Below, piece after piece: positions 1 to 9,030 of a stretch of DNA of 64,000 bases. Under the pieces are notes generated by a model. The model searched no databases, was not told the origin of the DNA, and saw only the letters and a program-made list of their open reading frames with translations. The DNA is taken from NCBI GenBank assembly GCA_964372115.1, contig CAYJPN010000001.1, forward strand, positions 1 to 64,000. Direction: 5' to 3'. Each line of letters starts with the position of its first letter. Positions within the stretch are counted from its first letter, which is position 1. Both the position numbers and the translations under genes were made by a program. Source of the DNA: CG2-30-36-16 sp964372115. GTDB taxonomy: Bacteria; Bacteroidota; Ignavibacteria; Ignavibacteriales; Ignavibacteriaceae.

Positions 1-170
1 ATTACAATTCCGGTTGTTTGAATTTTTCCCCGTGGGGGATAAATTCTTGTAGGACTAACAATCCCGTTAAAAAATATTCCCCGTAGGGGAATTATAATTT
101 CAACAATTTATTGATCTCCTACAGAGATTGATGTTTTTTGGTTTATTGTTTCTATAGTAATTGAACCCCG
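1..170. repeat. REP-like palindromic repeat unit, left copy
   Basis: Contains TTCCCCGTAGGGGAA (hairpin with a GTA triloop), the core GATCTCCTACAGAGATT (one mismatch to the other copies) and the start of a GAACCCC hairpin. The same text recurs near-identically at about 2410-2590. The unit runs directly into the broken res-like reading frame at about position 165-170, so it probably marks the breakpoint. The left end of the unit is outside the window. Confidence 0.7.
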
Positions 171-282
171 ATTGTCTTCTTGCCTCCAATTTATCGAATA
201 AACGATTCTCTCTTTCATAACTCCAATAATAAGTTGGTTCGGAATAGGGGGAATTAATGATTACGCGATCTTTTTTATTCAT
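165..282 (-). pseudogene. N-terminal stub of a type III-like restriction subunit (res)
   Basis: The frame from ATG at 280-282 encodes INSPYSEP, a W-x-Y-E-R-E segment and an EARRQSGF segment. This resembles the opening of type III restriction endonuclease R subunits of the BPTD_3080-like family, whose N-termini read roughly N-S-P-Y/F-x-E-P ... EGRRP-x-Y. Similarity ends after about 39 residues, exactly where the REP-like repeat begins; the helicase and nuclease domains are absent. It lies downstream of the HEPN gene on the same strand and is partnered by a mod remnant at 976-1280. Recognition rests on the short motif only, so the exact family is uncertain. Confidence 0.55.
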
Positions 283-616
283 TATTTATCAAAATATTTT
301 TCAAAGATTTGATTAATGCAGGCAGATCATTTTTAGTTGTATTCCATACAAGCTTTACATCAACATCAAAATAGCCGTGGATTAACCTGTTACGCATTCC
401 TACAATATCCTTCCACGGTATTTCGGAATAGAACACTACTGTTTCTTCGGTTATTTTGGAAGCGGCTTCCCCTATTATCTCAATTTCCTTAATTGTAGAT
501 AAAACCAGCATCCTGTTTTTATTAAACTCTTTTTGAGGAATATTTTTTGTAAAGGATATTGCTTCTTCAGCCGCATCAATCATATGCCAAATTCTTATTT
601 TGTCTTCAAGCCTCAT
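275..616 (-). CDS. hepT: HEPN-domain RNase toxin (HepT-like, DUF86)
   Basis: 113 residues, all-helical in character, with the HEPN active-site signature R-x4-H-x-Y at R75, H80 and Y82 (RNRLIHGY). HepT proteins are RNA-cleaving toxins kept inactive by a cognate MNT nucleotidyltransferase that AMPylates the tyrosine in the motif. The start ATG (614-616) overlaps the end of the MNT gene by 11 bp, so the two are translationally coupled. The pair lies between remnants of a restriction-modification mod and res gene on the same strand. The frame is intact and the catalytic residues are present, so the module may still be functional. Confidence 0.85.
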   Translation of the reverse strand: MRLEDKIRIWHMIDAAEEAISFTKNIPQKEFNKNRMLVLSTIKEIEIIGEAASKITEETVVFYSEIPWKDIVGMRNRLIHGYFDVDVKLVWNTTKNDLPALIKSLKNILINNE

Positions 617-902
617 ACTTAATCCGGGCTTCCTTTACAACACTATCTCTGAAATAATGGCTTAATTCTTCAATCGTTCTTAAATCAACTTTTTTACCTA
701 TAATGAGGGATAGTTCCCGCTCCATTCTTGCGACATCAAGTAAACTATATTCAGTATCTTCTAAAAATTCTACTAAGAGATCGACATCGCTCGTTGTGGT
801 GGCAGCATCTCTTGAATAAGATCCAAAAAGCGAAAGCTTTTTTATTTTCTTCTTCTCGCAGAATGAATCTATTTCCTTTTTGTAATTGCTTAAGATATCC
901 AT
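606..902 (-). CDS. mntA: MNT-domain nucleotidyltransferase antitoxin (MntA-like)
   Basis: 98 residues with the minimal nucleotidyltransferase signature G-S-x10-D-x-D (G27, S28, D39, D41). In HepT/MntA pairs this enzyme transfers AMP groups onto the HEPN toxin and neutralises it. It is upstream of, and overlaps, the HEPN gene, which is the canonical order for this toxin-antitoxin type. The length fits the stand-alone MNT family. Nothing is broken in the frame. No strong ribosome-binding site is visible before the ATG. Confidence 0.85.
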   Translation of the reverse strand: MDILSNYKKEIDSFCEKKKIKKLSLFGSYSRDAATTTSDVDLLVEFLEDTEYSLLDVARMERELSLIIGKKVDLRTIEELSHYFRDSVVKEARIKYEA

Positions 903-975
903 ACTTAACTCATTTTAATAATTTTTCAATTATTTACGTTTAACTTTCTTAAAATATACTTCACTACCATAAAGA

Positions 976-1280
976 TTACAAGTCCACAACCTTCAAACTC
1001 TCAACCCCTCTGTCATCAATTATCTTAACGGCTATTCGTTTATGTTCACCGGCGGGGAACGGGACTGATATTGTTTCGCGGTATTGTTCGATTAACTCTT
1101 CATCTATTTCTGCTTTTAAATTGCGCGCAAGTTTTGTCTAACCTTCTTTATCGGCAGTCATGGGAAAAATACCTGTCGCGGAAATAAACTTTGTCCGTTA
1201 TAATCTGTATCAAGCAGCCACATTGCTATTCTATCTTTTCCGCCACATTCTATTGCACCGGTTTTTGCATTAAAATAATC
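976..1280 (-). pseudogene. C-terminal remnant of a type III-like DNA methyltransferase (mod)
   Basis: Reading the minus strand gives D-Y-F-N-A-K-T-G, then GGKDRIAMWLLDTDYNG, then PRQVFFPMTADKEG, and after a stop the tail PFPAGEHKRIAVKIIDDRG, ending LKVVDL-stop. This is the C-terminus of site-specific adenine methyltransferases found with type III-like restriction subunits. Two lesions are visible: loss of one T in the run encoding VFFP (around 1163) shifts the frame, and TAG stands where the family usually has Trp (1138-1140). The upstream portion is replaced at about 1281 by a REP-like repeat. Clearly non-functional. Confidence 0.7.
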
Positions 1281-1281
1281 G

Positions 1282-1360
1282 AAAATTTATTGATCTCCTA
1301 CAGAGATCGATGTTTTTCTGGTTTACCGTTGCTACAATAATTGAACCCCCAACATGGTTC
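1282..1360. repeat. REP-like palindromic repeat unit
   Basis: Carries the core palindrome GATCTCCTACAGAGATC at 1292-1308 followed by a diverged GAACCccc...GGTTC hairpin. It abuts the broken mod fragment, mirroring the repeat at the broken end of the res fragment. Confidence 0.65.
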
Positions 1361-1425
1361 AATATTATCTAAAATATTATTATTCTTTTTTATAACTCAT
1401 AACTTCGCTTAGGGTGTTTATAATA

Positions 1426-1890
1426 CTATTCGAAAAAATTGAACAAATATTTTTCATCATATGTGATTTCATATTTTTTCAACAGCCCGGTATATTCATC
1501 CTTAAAGGATCTCATTTTATGATGTTCTTTTTGATCGGCAATATATTTATAAATTCTATTAATTTGGGATCGAGAATAAGAAAATACTCCATAACCTTCC
1601 TGCCAGTAATATTTTCCTCTAAACCAATTTTTACTATTTATAAATTTGGATGACTCCCTTTTAATACATGCAACAAGATCAGGGACATGATCGGATGGAT
1701 TCCATCCGATTAAAATATGAATATGATCCGGCATACCATTTATAATTATTGATTTGTTTTTTCGATTGGTTATAATTCCGCTTATATAGCTGAATATTTC
1801 GGTTTGATATTCCTCAAGAAGAAGACTTTGATGATGTAAAGGAGAAAAAACGAAATGCAGATATACCTGACTAAATACTCCGGGTTTCAT
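1426..1890 (-). CDS. REP-associated tyrosine transposase (RAYT / IS200-like Y1 transposase)
   Basis: 154 residues of the Y1 (HUH) transposase family. The HUH metal-binding pair is H56-I-H58 in PDHIHILIG, and the probable nucleophile is Y116 in YKYIADQKEHH. RAYTs are single-copy domesticated relatives of IS200/IS605 transposases that recognise hairpin DNA repeats. Here the gene is surrounded by six copies of a hairpin-rich repeat with small triloops, which fits the RAYT/REP relationship. No left or right IS end typical of a mobile IS200 was identified, so domesticated RAYT is preferred over an active IS. Confidence 0.8.
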   Translation of the reverse strand: MKPGVFSQVYLHFVFSPLHHQSLLLEEYQTEIFSYISGIITNRKNKSIIINGMPDHIHILIGWNPSDHVPDLVACIKRESSKFINSKNWFRGKYYWQEGYGVFSYSRSQINRIYKYIADQKEHHKMRSFKDEYTGLLKKYEITYDEKYLFNFFE

Positions 1891-2041
1891 AAAAACCTCA
1901 TTTAATTATAATTATTGATTTCCTAAAAGGATTAGGGTGTTCAAATTATACTTTCTAACGATAATGGAACGACAAAATAGTTTGTTATCAGAATTTTCTA
2001 CCAAAAATAACAATTTTATTTAAATGTTTTCCGCACAGCGA

Positions 2042-2935
2042 AAAATTTATTGTAATTTTATTGATCTCCTACAGAGATCGATGTTTTTTTCTGGTTTATC
2101 GTTTCTATAGTAATTGAACCCCTACGGGGTTCTTCACTAAATAAAGAAATAACCATCGCATTATTTGCATTATATTATTTCCGCGTAGCGGATATATTCT
2201 TGTAGATTAACAACCCCGCCCAATTAATAATTCCCCGTAGGGGATAAATTCTTGTAGGACTAACCACCCCATTAAAAAATATTCCCCGTAGGGGAATTAT
2301 AATTTCAACAATTTATTGATCTCCTACAGAGATCGATGTTTTTTTGGTTTTTTCATTTCTACAGTAATTGAACCCCGAGGGGGTTCCGTCTGAAATTATA
2401 CAATCAATCATTACAATTCCGGTTGTTTGAATTTTTCCCCGTGGGGGATAAATTCTTGTAGAACTAACAATCCCATTAAAAAATATTCCCCGTAGGGGAA
2501 TTATTATTTCAACAATTTATTGATCTCCTACAGAGATCGATGTTTTTTTAGTTTTTTCATTTCTATAGTAATTGAACCCCGATGGGGTTCTTCACTAAAT
2601 AAAGAAATAACCATCGTATTATTTGCATAATAGTATTTCCGCGTAGCGGATAAATTCTTGTAGATTTAACAACCCCGCCCAATTAATAATTCCCCGTAGG
2701 GGATAAATTCTTGTAGGACTAACCACCCCATTAAAAAATATTCCCCGTAGGGGAATTATAATTTCAACAATTTATTGATCTCCTACAGAGATCGATGTTT
2801 TTTTGGTTTTTTCATTTCTACAGTAATTGAACCCCGATGGGGTTCCGTCTGAAATTATACGATCAATCATTACAATTCCGGTTGTTTGAATTTTTCCCCG
2901 TAGGGGATAAATTCTTGTTGAACAACTTTTATTTT
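2042..2935. repeat. Tandem REP-like array, about 459-bp macro-unit repeated nearly twice
   Basis: Four core palindromes GATCTCCTACAGAGATC begin at 2063, 2318, 2522 and 2777, giving alternating spacings of 255, 204 and 255 bp and a macro-period of 459 bp. Each unit adds hairpins TTCCCCGTAGGGGAA, TCCGCGTAGCGGA and GAACCCCGATGGGGTTC, all with three-base loops. The second macro-unit is nearly identical to the first, indicating recent duplication. No coding frame crosses the array. Confidence 0.85.
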
Positions 2936-2980
2936 TTGCATTAACCGTTTATCTTTATCACGATTAATTTATTATAGTAA

Positions 2981-4711
2981 ATGTTAAAAGAAGATATTGT
3001 AGACATACCTTTTGAGGATGCAAATTTTTGTGTGCTCGATGTTGAAACAACAGGGCTATCGCCAGCAAACGGCGGAATAATAGAAATTGCTCTTGTTCGT
3101 GTTGAAAACATGAAAGTAACCGATACATACACCTCACTTGTTAATCCCGGTCGTTTAATTCCTTATTTTATTACAAAACTTACCGGTATTTCGGATGATG
3201 ATGTTTTTGACGCTCCTTATTTTGAGGAAATAGCCGATAAGGTTGAACAGTTTATTGCCGATGATATTTTAATAGCGCATAATATCTCATTCGATAAAAG
3301 TTTTTTGAGAAAAGAATTTATTTCATGCGGACGCGAACCTGTGCAAAATTTATCTCTTTGTACTGTTAAACTTGCGCGTAAATTATATCCGCAGTTAGGC
3401 AGTAAATCGCTTGGTTCGGTATGCAGACATCTCGGTTTAAAAAACACCTCGGCACACCGGGCGCTCGGCGACGCCAAAGTTACAGCGCGCGCTTTTATAA
3501 AAATGGCTGCGGAAGCAAAAGCAAAACACAAAATATTTACAGTCGGTGAAATTGTAAATTTTCAATTTTCGCCGTCATCAAAAAGAGAAAACCTCCGGAT
3601 AAAACCAAGCCTTTCAAAAGAAGTAAGCGAACTGCCCGACGCGCCGGGTGTATATTATTTTATAAACTCGAAAAAAGAAATTATTTATATTGGCAAAGCC
3701 AAGTCGTTAAAGGATAGAATAAAATCTTACTTTTCAACCACAGCGCCGCGTAAATCAAAAAAAATAATTCAGCAGGCTTCGCATCTTAAAATTGAGATCA
3801 CAAACTCGGAATTGACCGCCTTACTTACCGAAGCTGAGACTATAAAAATCATAAAGCCGAAGCATAATACTCAATTAAAAAAATACGGTAATAAATATTT
3901 TCTGCGGGTTATAAAAAATCACACATTCCCATCGATTGAAATTTGTAATTATTTCGATTTTGACGGGAATGATTATTTCGGTCTTTTTATTACCCGTAAA
4001 AAAGCTGAAGCGGTGCACGAAGTGATAACAAAAACCTTTTTAATACGTGAGTGCACAGATGCGGAGCTGGCAAAAAATCGGGTTTGTCTTTTAAGCGAAA
4101 TTGATAGATGTATTGCGCCATGCATAAATAACGATAAAAGTGAATACGCCGCCGAGCTTGAGAGAATGTACGAATTTATGTTCGGAAAAAATCAGTTTGC
4201 GTTAAACAGACTACTTAACAAGATGAAAGAATATTCATCACAATTAAAGTTTGAAAAAGCATCCGAAGTAAAACAACTGATTGATCTTATTCTTGCTCAA
4301 ACACACAAATCATCGCTTTTATCGGAGCCGGTAAACAAAGCAAATGTTTTGTTTGAGATTAGTGAAAAATTCAGCCGCGATTACATTTTGATGATTAGCG
4401 GGAAAATATATGTAAAACAGTCGAACTTAAACAAGAAGGATTTGTTTGATGAAGCGCTGGAAGATTATTTTGCCGACACAAGGTTTGAAAATAATCTCCC
4501 TGACAACGAGGATTTGGAAAAAATGAAAATTACTTTGAATTGGCTTATAAGAAACCGGAACAAAGTGAGAATTTTTTATTTAAAAGATTACGAAGCAAAA
4601 GAAGAACTTTATAAAAAAATATTGATGTACTCCCGGCAGCCTTCCGAAAACATTGAAGCTACTTTTGATATAAAAGAATTTATGACTGCCGATAGTTTAA
4701 TACAAACTTAA
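2981..4711 (+). CDS. DnaQ-like exonuclease fused to UvrC/Cho-type GIY-YIG endonuclease
   Basis: 576 residues. An N-terminal DEDDh exonuclease has motif I at D20/E22 (DVETTGL), motif II at D105 (HNISFD) and motif III at H159/D164 (HRALGD). A GIY-YIG endonuclease follows, GVY at 223-225 and YIGKA at 236-240, then a UVR-like helix pair (around residues 415-435) as in UvrC. The family is annotated as bifunctional 3'-5' exonuclease/Cho-like endonuclease and is thought to act in nucleotide excision repair or replication-linked DNA repair. No Shine-Dalgarno precedes the ATG, as is common in this group. The gene stands alone on the plus strand between the repeat array and a convergent thioredoxin gene. 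Confidence 0.85.
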   Translation: MLKEDIVDIPFEDANFCVLDVETTGLSPANGGIIEIALVRVENMKVTDTYTSLVNPGRLIPYFITKLTGISDDDVFDAPYFEEIADKVEQFIADDILIAHNISFDKSFLRKEFISCGREPVQNLSLCTVKLARKLYPQLGSKSLGSVCRHLGLKNTSAHRALGDAKVTARAFIKMAAEAKAKHKIFTVGEIVNFQFSPSSKRENLRIKPSLSKEVSELPDAPGVYYFINSKKEIIYIGKAKSLKDRIKSYFSTTAPRKSKKIIQQASHLKIEITNSELTALLTEAETIKIIKPKHNTQLKKYGNKYFLRVIKNHTFPSIEICNYFDFDGNDYFGLFITRKKAEAVHEVITKTFLIRECTDAELAKNRVCLLSEIDRCIAPCINNDKSEYAAELERMYEFMFGKNQFALNRLLNKMKEYSSQLKFEKASEVKQLIDLILAQTHKSSLLSEPVNKANVLFEISEKFSRDYILMISGKIYVKQSNLNKKDLFDEALEDYFADTRFENNLPDNEDLEKMKITLNWLIRNRNKVRIFYLKDYEAKEELYKKILMYSRQPSENIEATFDIKEFMTADSLIQT

Positions 4712-4718
4712 CAAACAT

Positions 4719-5213
4719 TTATTTGGGTTTTTTACCCGTCCATTTTTTTAAGAAAGCTATAATTTTATTTTTGTCGTGCCCCTTCCCTGCTTCAAGATCG
4801 CCTGTGTTTTGGGAGTGAAGAAATTTACCGTTTTTATCGAGCACAAAAAGATGCGGATAACCGGGAACTTCGGGATATTGTTTTAAGAACTCTTCGTTTT
4901 TGTTTTCTTTACTCACATTAACTTTTAGAACAACAAAATATTTATGAAGATAATCCTTTAATTCTTTTGTCGAGTCTATTAATTCATCAAGCCGGTGACA
5001 CCAGATGCACCATTCACCTCCGACATCAAGGAGTATTCTTCTGTTTGATTGTTGGGCTTCCTCAATAACTATTTTTAAATCATCACCAGGGTTTCTTGCC
5101 GGATCGAATTTTGTTAGCGGAACAAACTTTGCACTCTCGCTTTTTTCCTGCGCAACAAGCGGCGTAATAAAAAAGCTTATAAGTATGAATAAATATATAA
5201 ATGTGTTTTTCAT
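4719..5213 (-). CDS. Secreted thioredoxin-family protein
   Basis: 164 residues with a signal peptide (residues 1-21, ending LVAQ) and a thioredoxin fold carrying the redox motif W-C-I-W-C-H (C69, C72) and a cis-Pro-type YPHLFVLD segment near residue 120. Such periplasmic proteins reduce disulfides or serve cytochrome maturation; the exact partner is not visible. AGGA lies upstream of the ATG. Convergent with the nuclease gene, only 7 bp apart. Confidence 0.8.
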   Translation of the reverse strand: MKNTFIYLFILISFFITPLVAQEKSESAKFVPLTKFDPARNPGDDLKIVIEEAQQSNRRILLDVGGEWCIWCHRLDELIDSTKELKDYLHKYFVVLKVNVSKENKNEEFLKQYPEVPGYPHLFVLDKNGKFLHSQNTGDLEAGKGHDKNKIIAFLKKWTGKKPK

Positions 5214-5320
5214 GTTAATCCTTTTTATTTATCAATATAATTTTCCAGATGAATATAAACCGTTACACCAGCGGCGATGTGGTGAAACAGTTATTTTTTT
5301 TGTGTTCCGGTAGATTTATC

Positions 5321-6625
5321 TTATTCCTGGTTTTTAATTTTAGGTACAAAAAACCAAACGACGGCTGAGAATAAAATTAAAATAACCGCGTCGATAAATA
5401 CTGTTAATGGTTCCGAGATATGTTCGGCTGAAATACCGACAAGTAAGGCTCCAACCGGCATCAAACCAAAAAACGATAAACTGTATATGCCCATTATTCT
5501 GCCGCGCAAAGCATCGGGTACTAATAATTGAATCATCGAATTCGCCATATTAAAAATAAACATCATTGACATGCCCACACCAATCAGCGACAGCAATGAA
5601 TAATAAACCGAGCCCATAAACGAAAATACGATTACAAACAGCGGGAATGTAAATGAACCGATAGTGAGCAGCATACCTTTAAACTTAAACTTTCCGAGCG
5701 AAGCTATAAATAAAGCGCCGAGTAATGCGCCAACGCCCCGCGCCGATTGAAGAAGTCCGTTTGTAGTTGCGTCGCCATGTAATACTTTTACAGCCCATGC
5801 GGGCAGAAGCGTAACATAAGATATGCCGAATATTGTTGTCATAACTACCATCAAAATAATTGTTCTGATTATTTTATGATGAATTACAAATTTCATTCCC
5901 TCAACCAAATCTTTTACAGTTGAATTTTTTCCGCTGCTGCGGACGAATGGTTCCAATTTCATACGTGATAGAGAAAGTATTACAGCAAGAAATGAAATGC
6001 TGTTTATTGTAAAACACCACGCCGGACCAAACACAGCATACACAATTCCGCCGGCTGCGGGACCCAACGCGGTAGCTGAATTGAACATTGTGGAGTTTAA
6101 AGCAATTGCGTTTGTTAAAGATTCTCTATCAACCATTTCGAGAACAAAAGCCTGTCTTGCGGGAGCATCAAAAGCATTTGCAATACCGAGGATAAACGCA
6201 ATTATTATTATTTGCCATGGCTGAATTACTCCGAGAAAGGTTAGCAAAGCTAAAATCAGTGCAAAAAACATCATAGCGCTTTGAGTAATTACAAGCAGCG
6301 TACGTTTTGAAATTCGGTCTGCTATTACTCCGCCGTACAACATAAAAATCCATGTGGGGATACCAAACGAAAAACCTAACAGCCCGAGATAAGCCGGTGA
6401 ATGAGTGAGTTCGAATATTAAAAAACCGAGCGCGGTTGTCTGCATCCAGCTTCCGAATAACGAAATTAATTGTCCCCAAAACCATAATCTGTAATTCGGA
6501 TATTTTAGAGCGGTAAATATCTGTGTAAATTTTATCTGGTTCCACCATTTAAAACTGTAACCCTCAATCGGAATTTTGGGATCGGTATCGTTATTATTTT
6601 GATTTGGATTTTTTAAACTATTCAC
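5321..6625 (-). CDS. MFS transporter (MFS_3/enterobactin-exporter type)
   Basis: 434 residues with about 11-12 hydrophobic membrane segments. The N-terminal half carries the MFS loop 2-3 motif G-G-V-I-A-D-R-I-S-K-R-T (about residues 97-108). The overall pattern (FRLWFWGQ-like start, GxxxDAPARQAFV loop) matches the MFS_3 exporters that include EntS. The substrate cannot be told from sequence or context. It is separated from its neighbours by more than 100 bp on each side. Confidence 0.8.
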   Translation of the reverse strand: MNSLKNPNQNNNDTDPKIPIEGYSFKWWNQIKFTQIFTALKYPNYRLWFWGQLISLFGSWMQTTALGFLIFELTHSPAYLGLLGFSFGIPTWIFMLYGGVIADRISKRTLLVITQSAMMFFALILALLTFLGVIQPWQIIIIAFILGIANAFDAPARQAFVLEMVDRESLTNAIALNSTMFNSATALGPAAGGIVYAVFGPAWCFTINSISFLAVILSLSRMKLEPFVRSSGKNSTVKDLVEGMKFVIHHKIIRTIILMVVMTTIFGISYVTLLPAWAVKVLHGDATTNGLLQSARGVGALLGALFIASLGKFKFKGMLLTIGSFTFPLFVIVFSFMGSVYYSLLSLIGVGMSMMFIFNMANSMIQLLVPDALRGRIMGIYSLSFFGLMPVGALLVGISAEHISEPLTVFIDAVILILFSAVVWFFVPKIKNQE

Positions 6626-6709
6626 AACAAAAGTATTCGGTTAATAAAGCAGCCCGTATGAGGCAGACGCCAACCACTATTTTAGAAATTTAATAAACGT
6701 GATAAAAAC

Positions 6710-6735
6710 AGTCCCGATAATTTTTATCGGGGCTG
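6710..6735 (-). terminator. Rho-independent terminator of the 6755-9022 gene
   Basis: Hairpin CCCGATAA-ttt-TTATCGGG (6713-6731), read on the minus strand just beyond the stop codon at 6755 and followed by a T-rich tail. Confidence 0.65.
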
Positions 6736-6754
6736 CAAAATAACAATGTAGTTT

Positions 6755-9022
6755 TTATTTAAGCAACAACATTTTATGAGCACTAATATTATTATTAAAT
6801 TGTACCGTATAAATGTATGCGCCGGAAGCGAGACTGCCGGCATTAAATCTTAACCGGTGAAATCCTTCACTAAAAATATCATCCGCGAGAACGGAAACAA
6901 GCCTGCCGAGAATATCGTAAACACAGACTTTTACTTTTGAAGTATTAGGGATGGAAAACTTTATTGTTGTTGAAGGATTAAACGGATTTGGATAATTGGG
7001 AAGAACACTAAATGTAAAAGGTGAATTAACTTCATCTTTTTGTCCGCTTACAATCAAACTTTTTAAGGCTACAAAATTAAACTTATCTTCCGGGGTAATC
7101 GGACGACGCGTTAGTACGATATTAGTATCCCCTTCATCAGGCATTACAAGTGTTCCTGATGGGAGTGATGTGGCAATCTGTGCATGTGTATTAAAACTGC
7201 TAAGATTGTATGGTGGCGGAGTTAAAAATACTACTGTTTCCCCGGCGTCCCATCTGTTATTAATTGTTCCTGTATTTTCCTTTACAAGCATTTTAATTTT
7301 TGTGTTATCGGTTATATTTTTTGCCGTAAACGGAACAATTACAACCGGCTGCCCTGTTGTACTCAAAGCAGTATCCGAAGGATTAGCATATGCGCCTCCC
7401 GCAATGGTTGCAGTGCTTCCCCAAATTAGCGCCACATCAATCGGCGCAATTAGTTTTTGCCCGGCGCTCGGAACTCCATACGCAAACATCAGATTTGAAC
7501 CGGAATGATTTATAAAATAAGAACCATCACCGTTTATTTCTAATTTGTATTCGGGAAATATTTCAACTACTAATCCATCGAAAGCGGGTGTTGTGTAAAT
7601 AATCCCTTTGCCTCTATCAACCGGAAAGTTTTGAACTTTGGTTTGTGAAGCGGTTATATCGGTCACGTTTGCAAATAACATTTCGTTTGATGTTGTGGTA
7701 TCAAATGTTACCTGGTATGTATGCCCGTTTAAAGCTGTTGAATCAACAACATGAGCAAATACCCTTCCGCTCGTTTTACCGGCTATATGCTGCACAGTTG
7801 ATGAACTAATAACGCCTTGCGGAATTTCAGGTTTTATTCTTCGGGCAATAATATCGTAGTCTTTATTAAACTGCTGCCAGCTTGCCCAAACTGCCAAAAT
7901 TTCATTACTGTTTTTTACAATAAAATCGGGCTCCCATTGAAATGAAAATTCATACTTGTTGATTTGTGTTTCGAATGTATTGGCTTTATTATTTTCATCG
8001 ATGAAGATAGTATAAATTCCTTCGCGGCTTCCGTCCTGTTTCCAGCTCGACCAAACTACCGCAAATTTATTGCCCTCAAGTTTATTAACTTTAGGAAGCC
8101 ATTGATAATATGAAGTTGATTTATTTACAATTGTTTCAGCAACAACTTTAACTCCGGATGAATTAAAGCGCTGGAAATAAATTCCGCCGTCATATCCATC
8201 CTGTTCCCAACTGCACCAGACAACAACAAATGAATTGTCATCAAAAGTTTCTACATCGGCGTACCATTGGTAATCAACGGTATTTGTATTCACCTGAAAT
8301 TCGTTAGCCGCGGGGGAATCATCTGCATTAAATATTCTGCCGTACACTCCGTAACCATCGCCATCCTGTTTGAACGATTCCCAAACAATTATATATCTGC
8401 CGTCTGCAAAATATTTTACTCTAGGTTTTGCCTGACTATAGGCAGTAGTTTGGTTAACGAGAGTTTCATTTGTTAGAATAGCTCCGGATGAAGAAAACTT
8501 CCTCATATAAACGCCGCGGTCTCCGCCATCCTGATCCCATGAATCCCATGTAATTACAAAATCGCCTGAGCTATTAATAGCCACGGCAGGATCTGTCTGC
8601 GCTTTTACCGTTGTACTGTTTACTAAAAATTCATTCGTTTCAGGAACATTCAATTGAAATATTCGGGCATATATATCGGAAGAATTTTGATTGCTTATAC
8701 TTGAAGCCCAAACAACAATTACTTTCCCTGCTTCACTCATTGCGACCGCAGGTTTTTCCTGTATCCCGGTTGATGTTTGAGTAACCAAAACCTCACCGCC
8801 CACTTTCTGATCGGAGGTATTAAATAGCTGCAAATAAATATCGTAACCGGAATTTGACGATGCCTGATTTAACGACTGCCAAACAACAACAAAATTTCCG
8901 GAGCCGTCCCTTGCTATAACCGGGCTTCGTTGTACGGTATCCTGATATGTGTTTACTAAAAACTCGTTTTGGGCTTGTAAAAAAAATGAACATAAAGCTA
9001 AAAGTAAAAATAATTTTTTCAT
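6755..9022 (-). CDS. T9SS-secreted beta-propeller-like repeat protein
   Basis: 755 residues from ATG 9020-9022, chosen because AGGGAAAC lies just before it and a classic signal peptide (KKLFLLLALCSFFLQAQ) follows; a longer frame to 9091 would bury that signal. About seven repeats of roughly 60 residues carry a core like FVVVWxSWxQDG...GIYxRxF, consistent with a beta-propeller. The C-terminus is a T9SS type A sorting domain (YPNPFNPSTT, then VYDILGR and a final KMLLLK). The protein should be exported and anchored or released at the cell surface. Its start is 8 bp after the VanX-like gene, so they form one transcript. Confidence 0.8.
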   Translation of the reverse strand: MKKLFLLLALCSFFLQAQNEFLVNTYQDTVQRSPVIARDGSGNFVVVWQSLNQASSNSGYDIYLQLFNTSDQKVGGEVLVTQTSTGIQEKPAVAMSEAGKVIVVWASSISNQNSSDIYARIFQLNVPETNEFLVNSTTVKAQTDPAVAINSSGDFVITWDSWDQDGGDRGVYMRKFSSSGAILTNETLVNQTTAYSQAKPRVKYFADGRYIIVWESFKQDGDGYGVYGRIFNADDSPAANEFQVNTNTVDYQWYADVETFDDNSFVVVWCSWEQDGYDGGIYFQRFNSSGVKVVAETIVNKSTSYYQWLPKVNKLEGNKFAVVWSSWKQDGSREGIYTIFIDENNKANTFETQINKYEFSFQWEPDFIVKNSNEILAVWASWQQFNKDYDIIARRIKPEIPQGVISSSTVQHIAGKTSGRVFAHVVDSTALNGHTYQVTFDTTTSNEMLFANVTDITASQTKVQNFPVDRGKGIIYTTPAFDGLVVEIFPEYKLEINGDGSYFINHSGSNLMFAYGVPSAGQKLIAPIDVALIWGSTATIAGGAYANPSDTALSTTGQPVVIVPFTAKNITDNTKIKMLVKENTGTINNRWDAGETVVFLTPPPYNLSSFNTHAQIATSLPSGTLVMPDEGDTNIVLTRRPITPEDKFNFVALKSLIVSGQKDEVNSPFTFSVLPNYPNPFNPSTTIKFSIPNTSKVKVCVYDILGRLVSVLADDIFSEGFHRLRFNAGSLASGAYIYTVQFNNNISAHKMLLLK

Positions 9023-9030
9023 TGTTTCCC

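Noticed and set aside
2042..2935. CRISPR array
   Set aside because: Spacings are irregular (255 and 204 bp), the intervening DNA is itself repeated, and no cas genes are present.
6996..7508. 170-codon plus-strand frame inside the propeller-repeat gene
   Set aside because: It is the antisense of a well-supported secreted protein gene with signal peptide and sorting domain.
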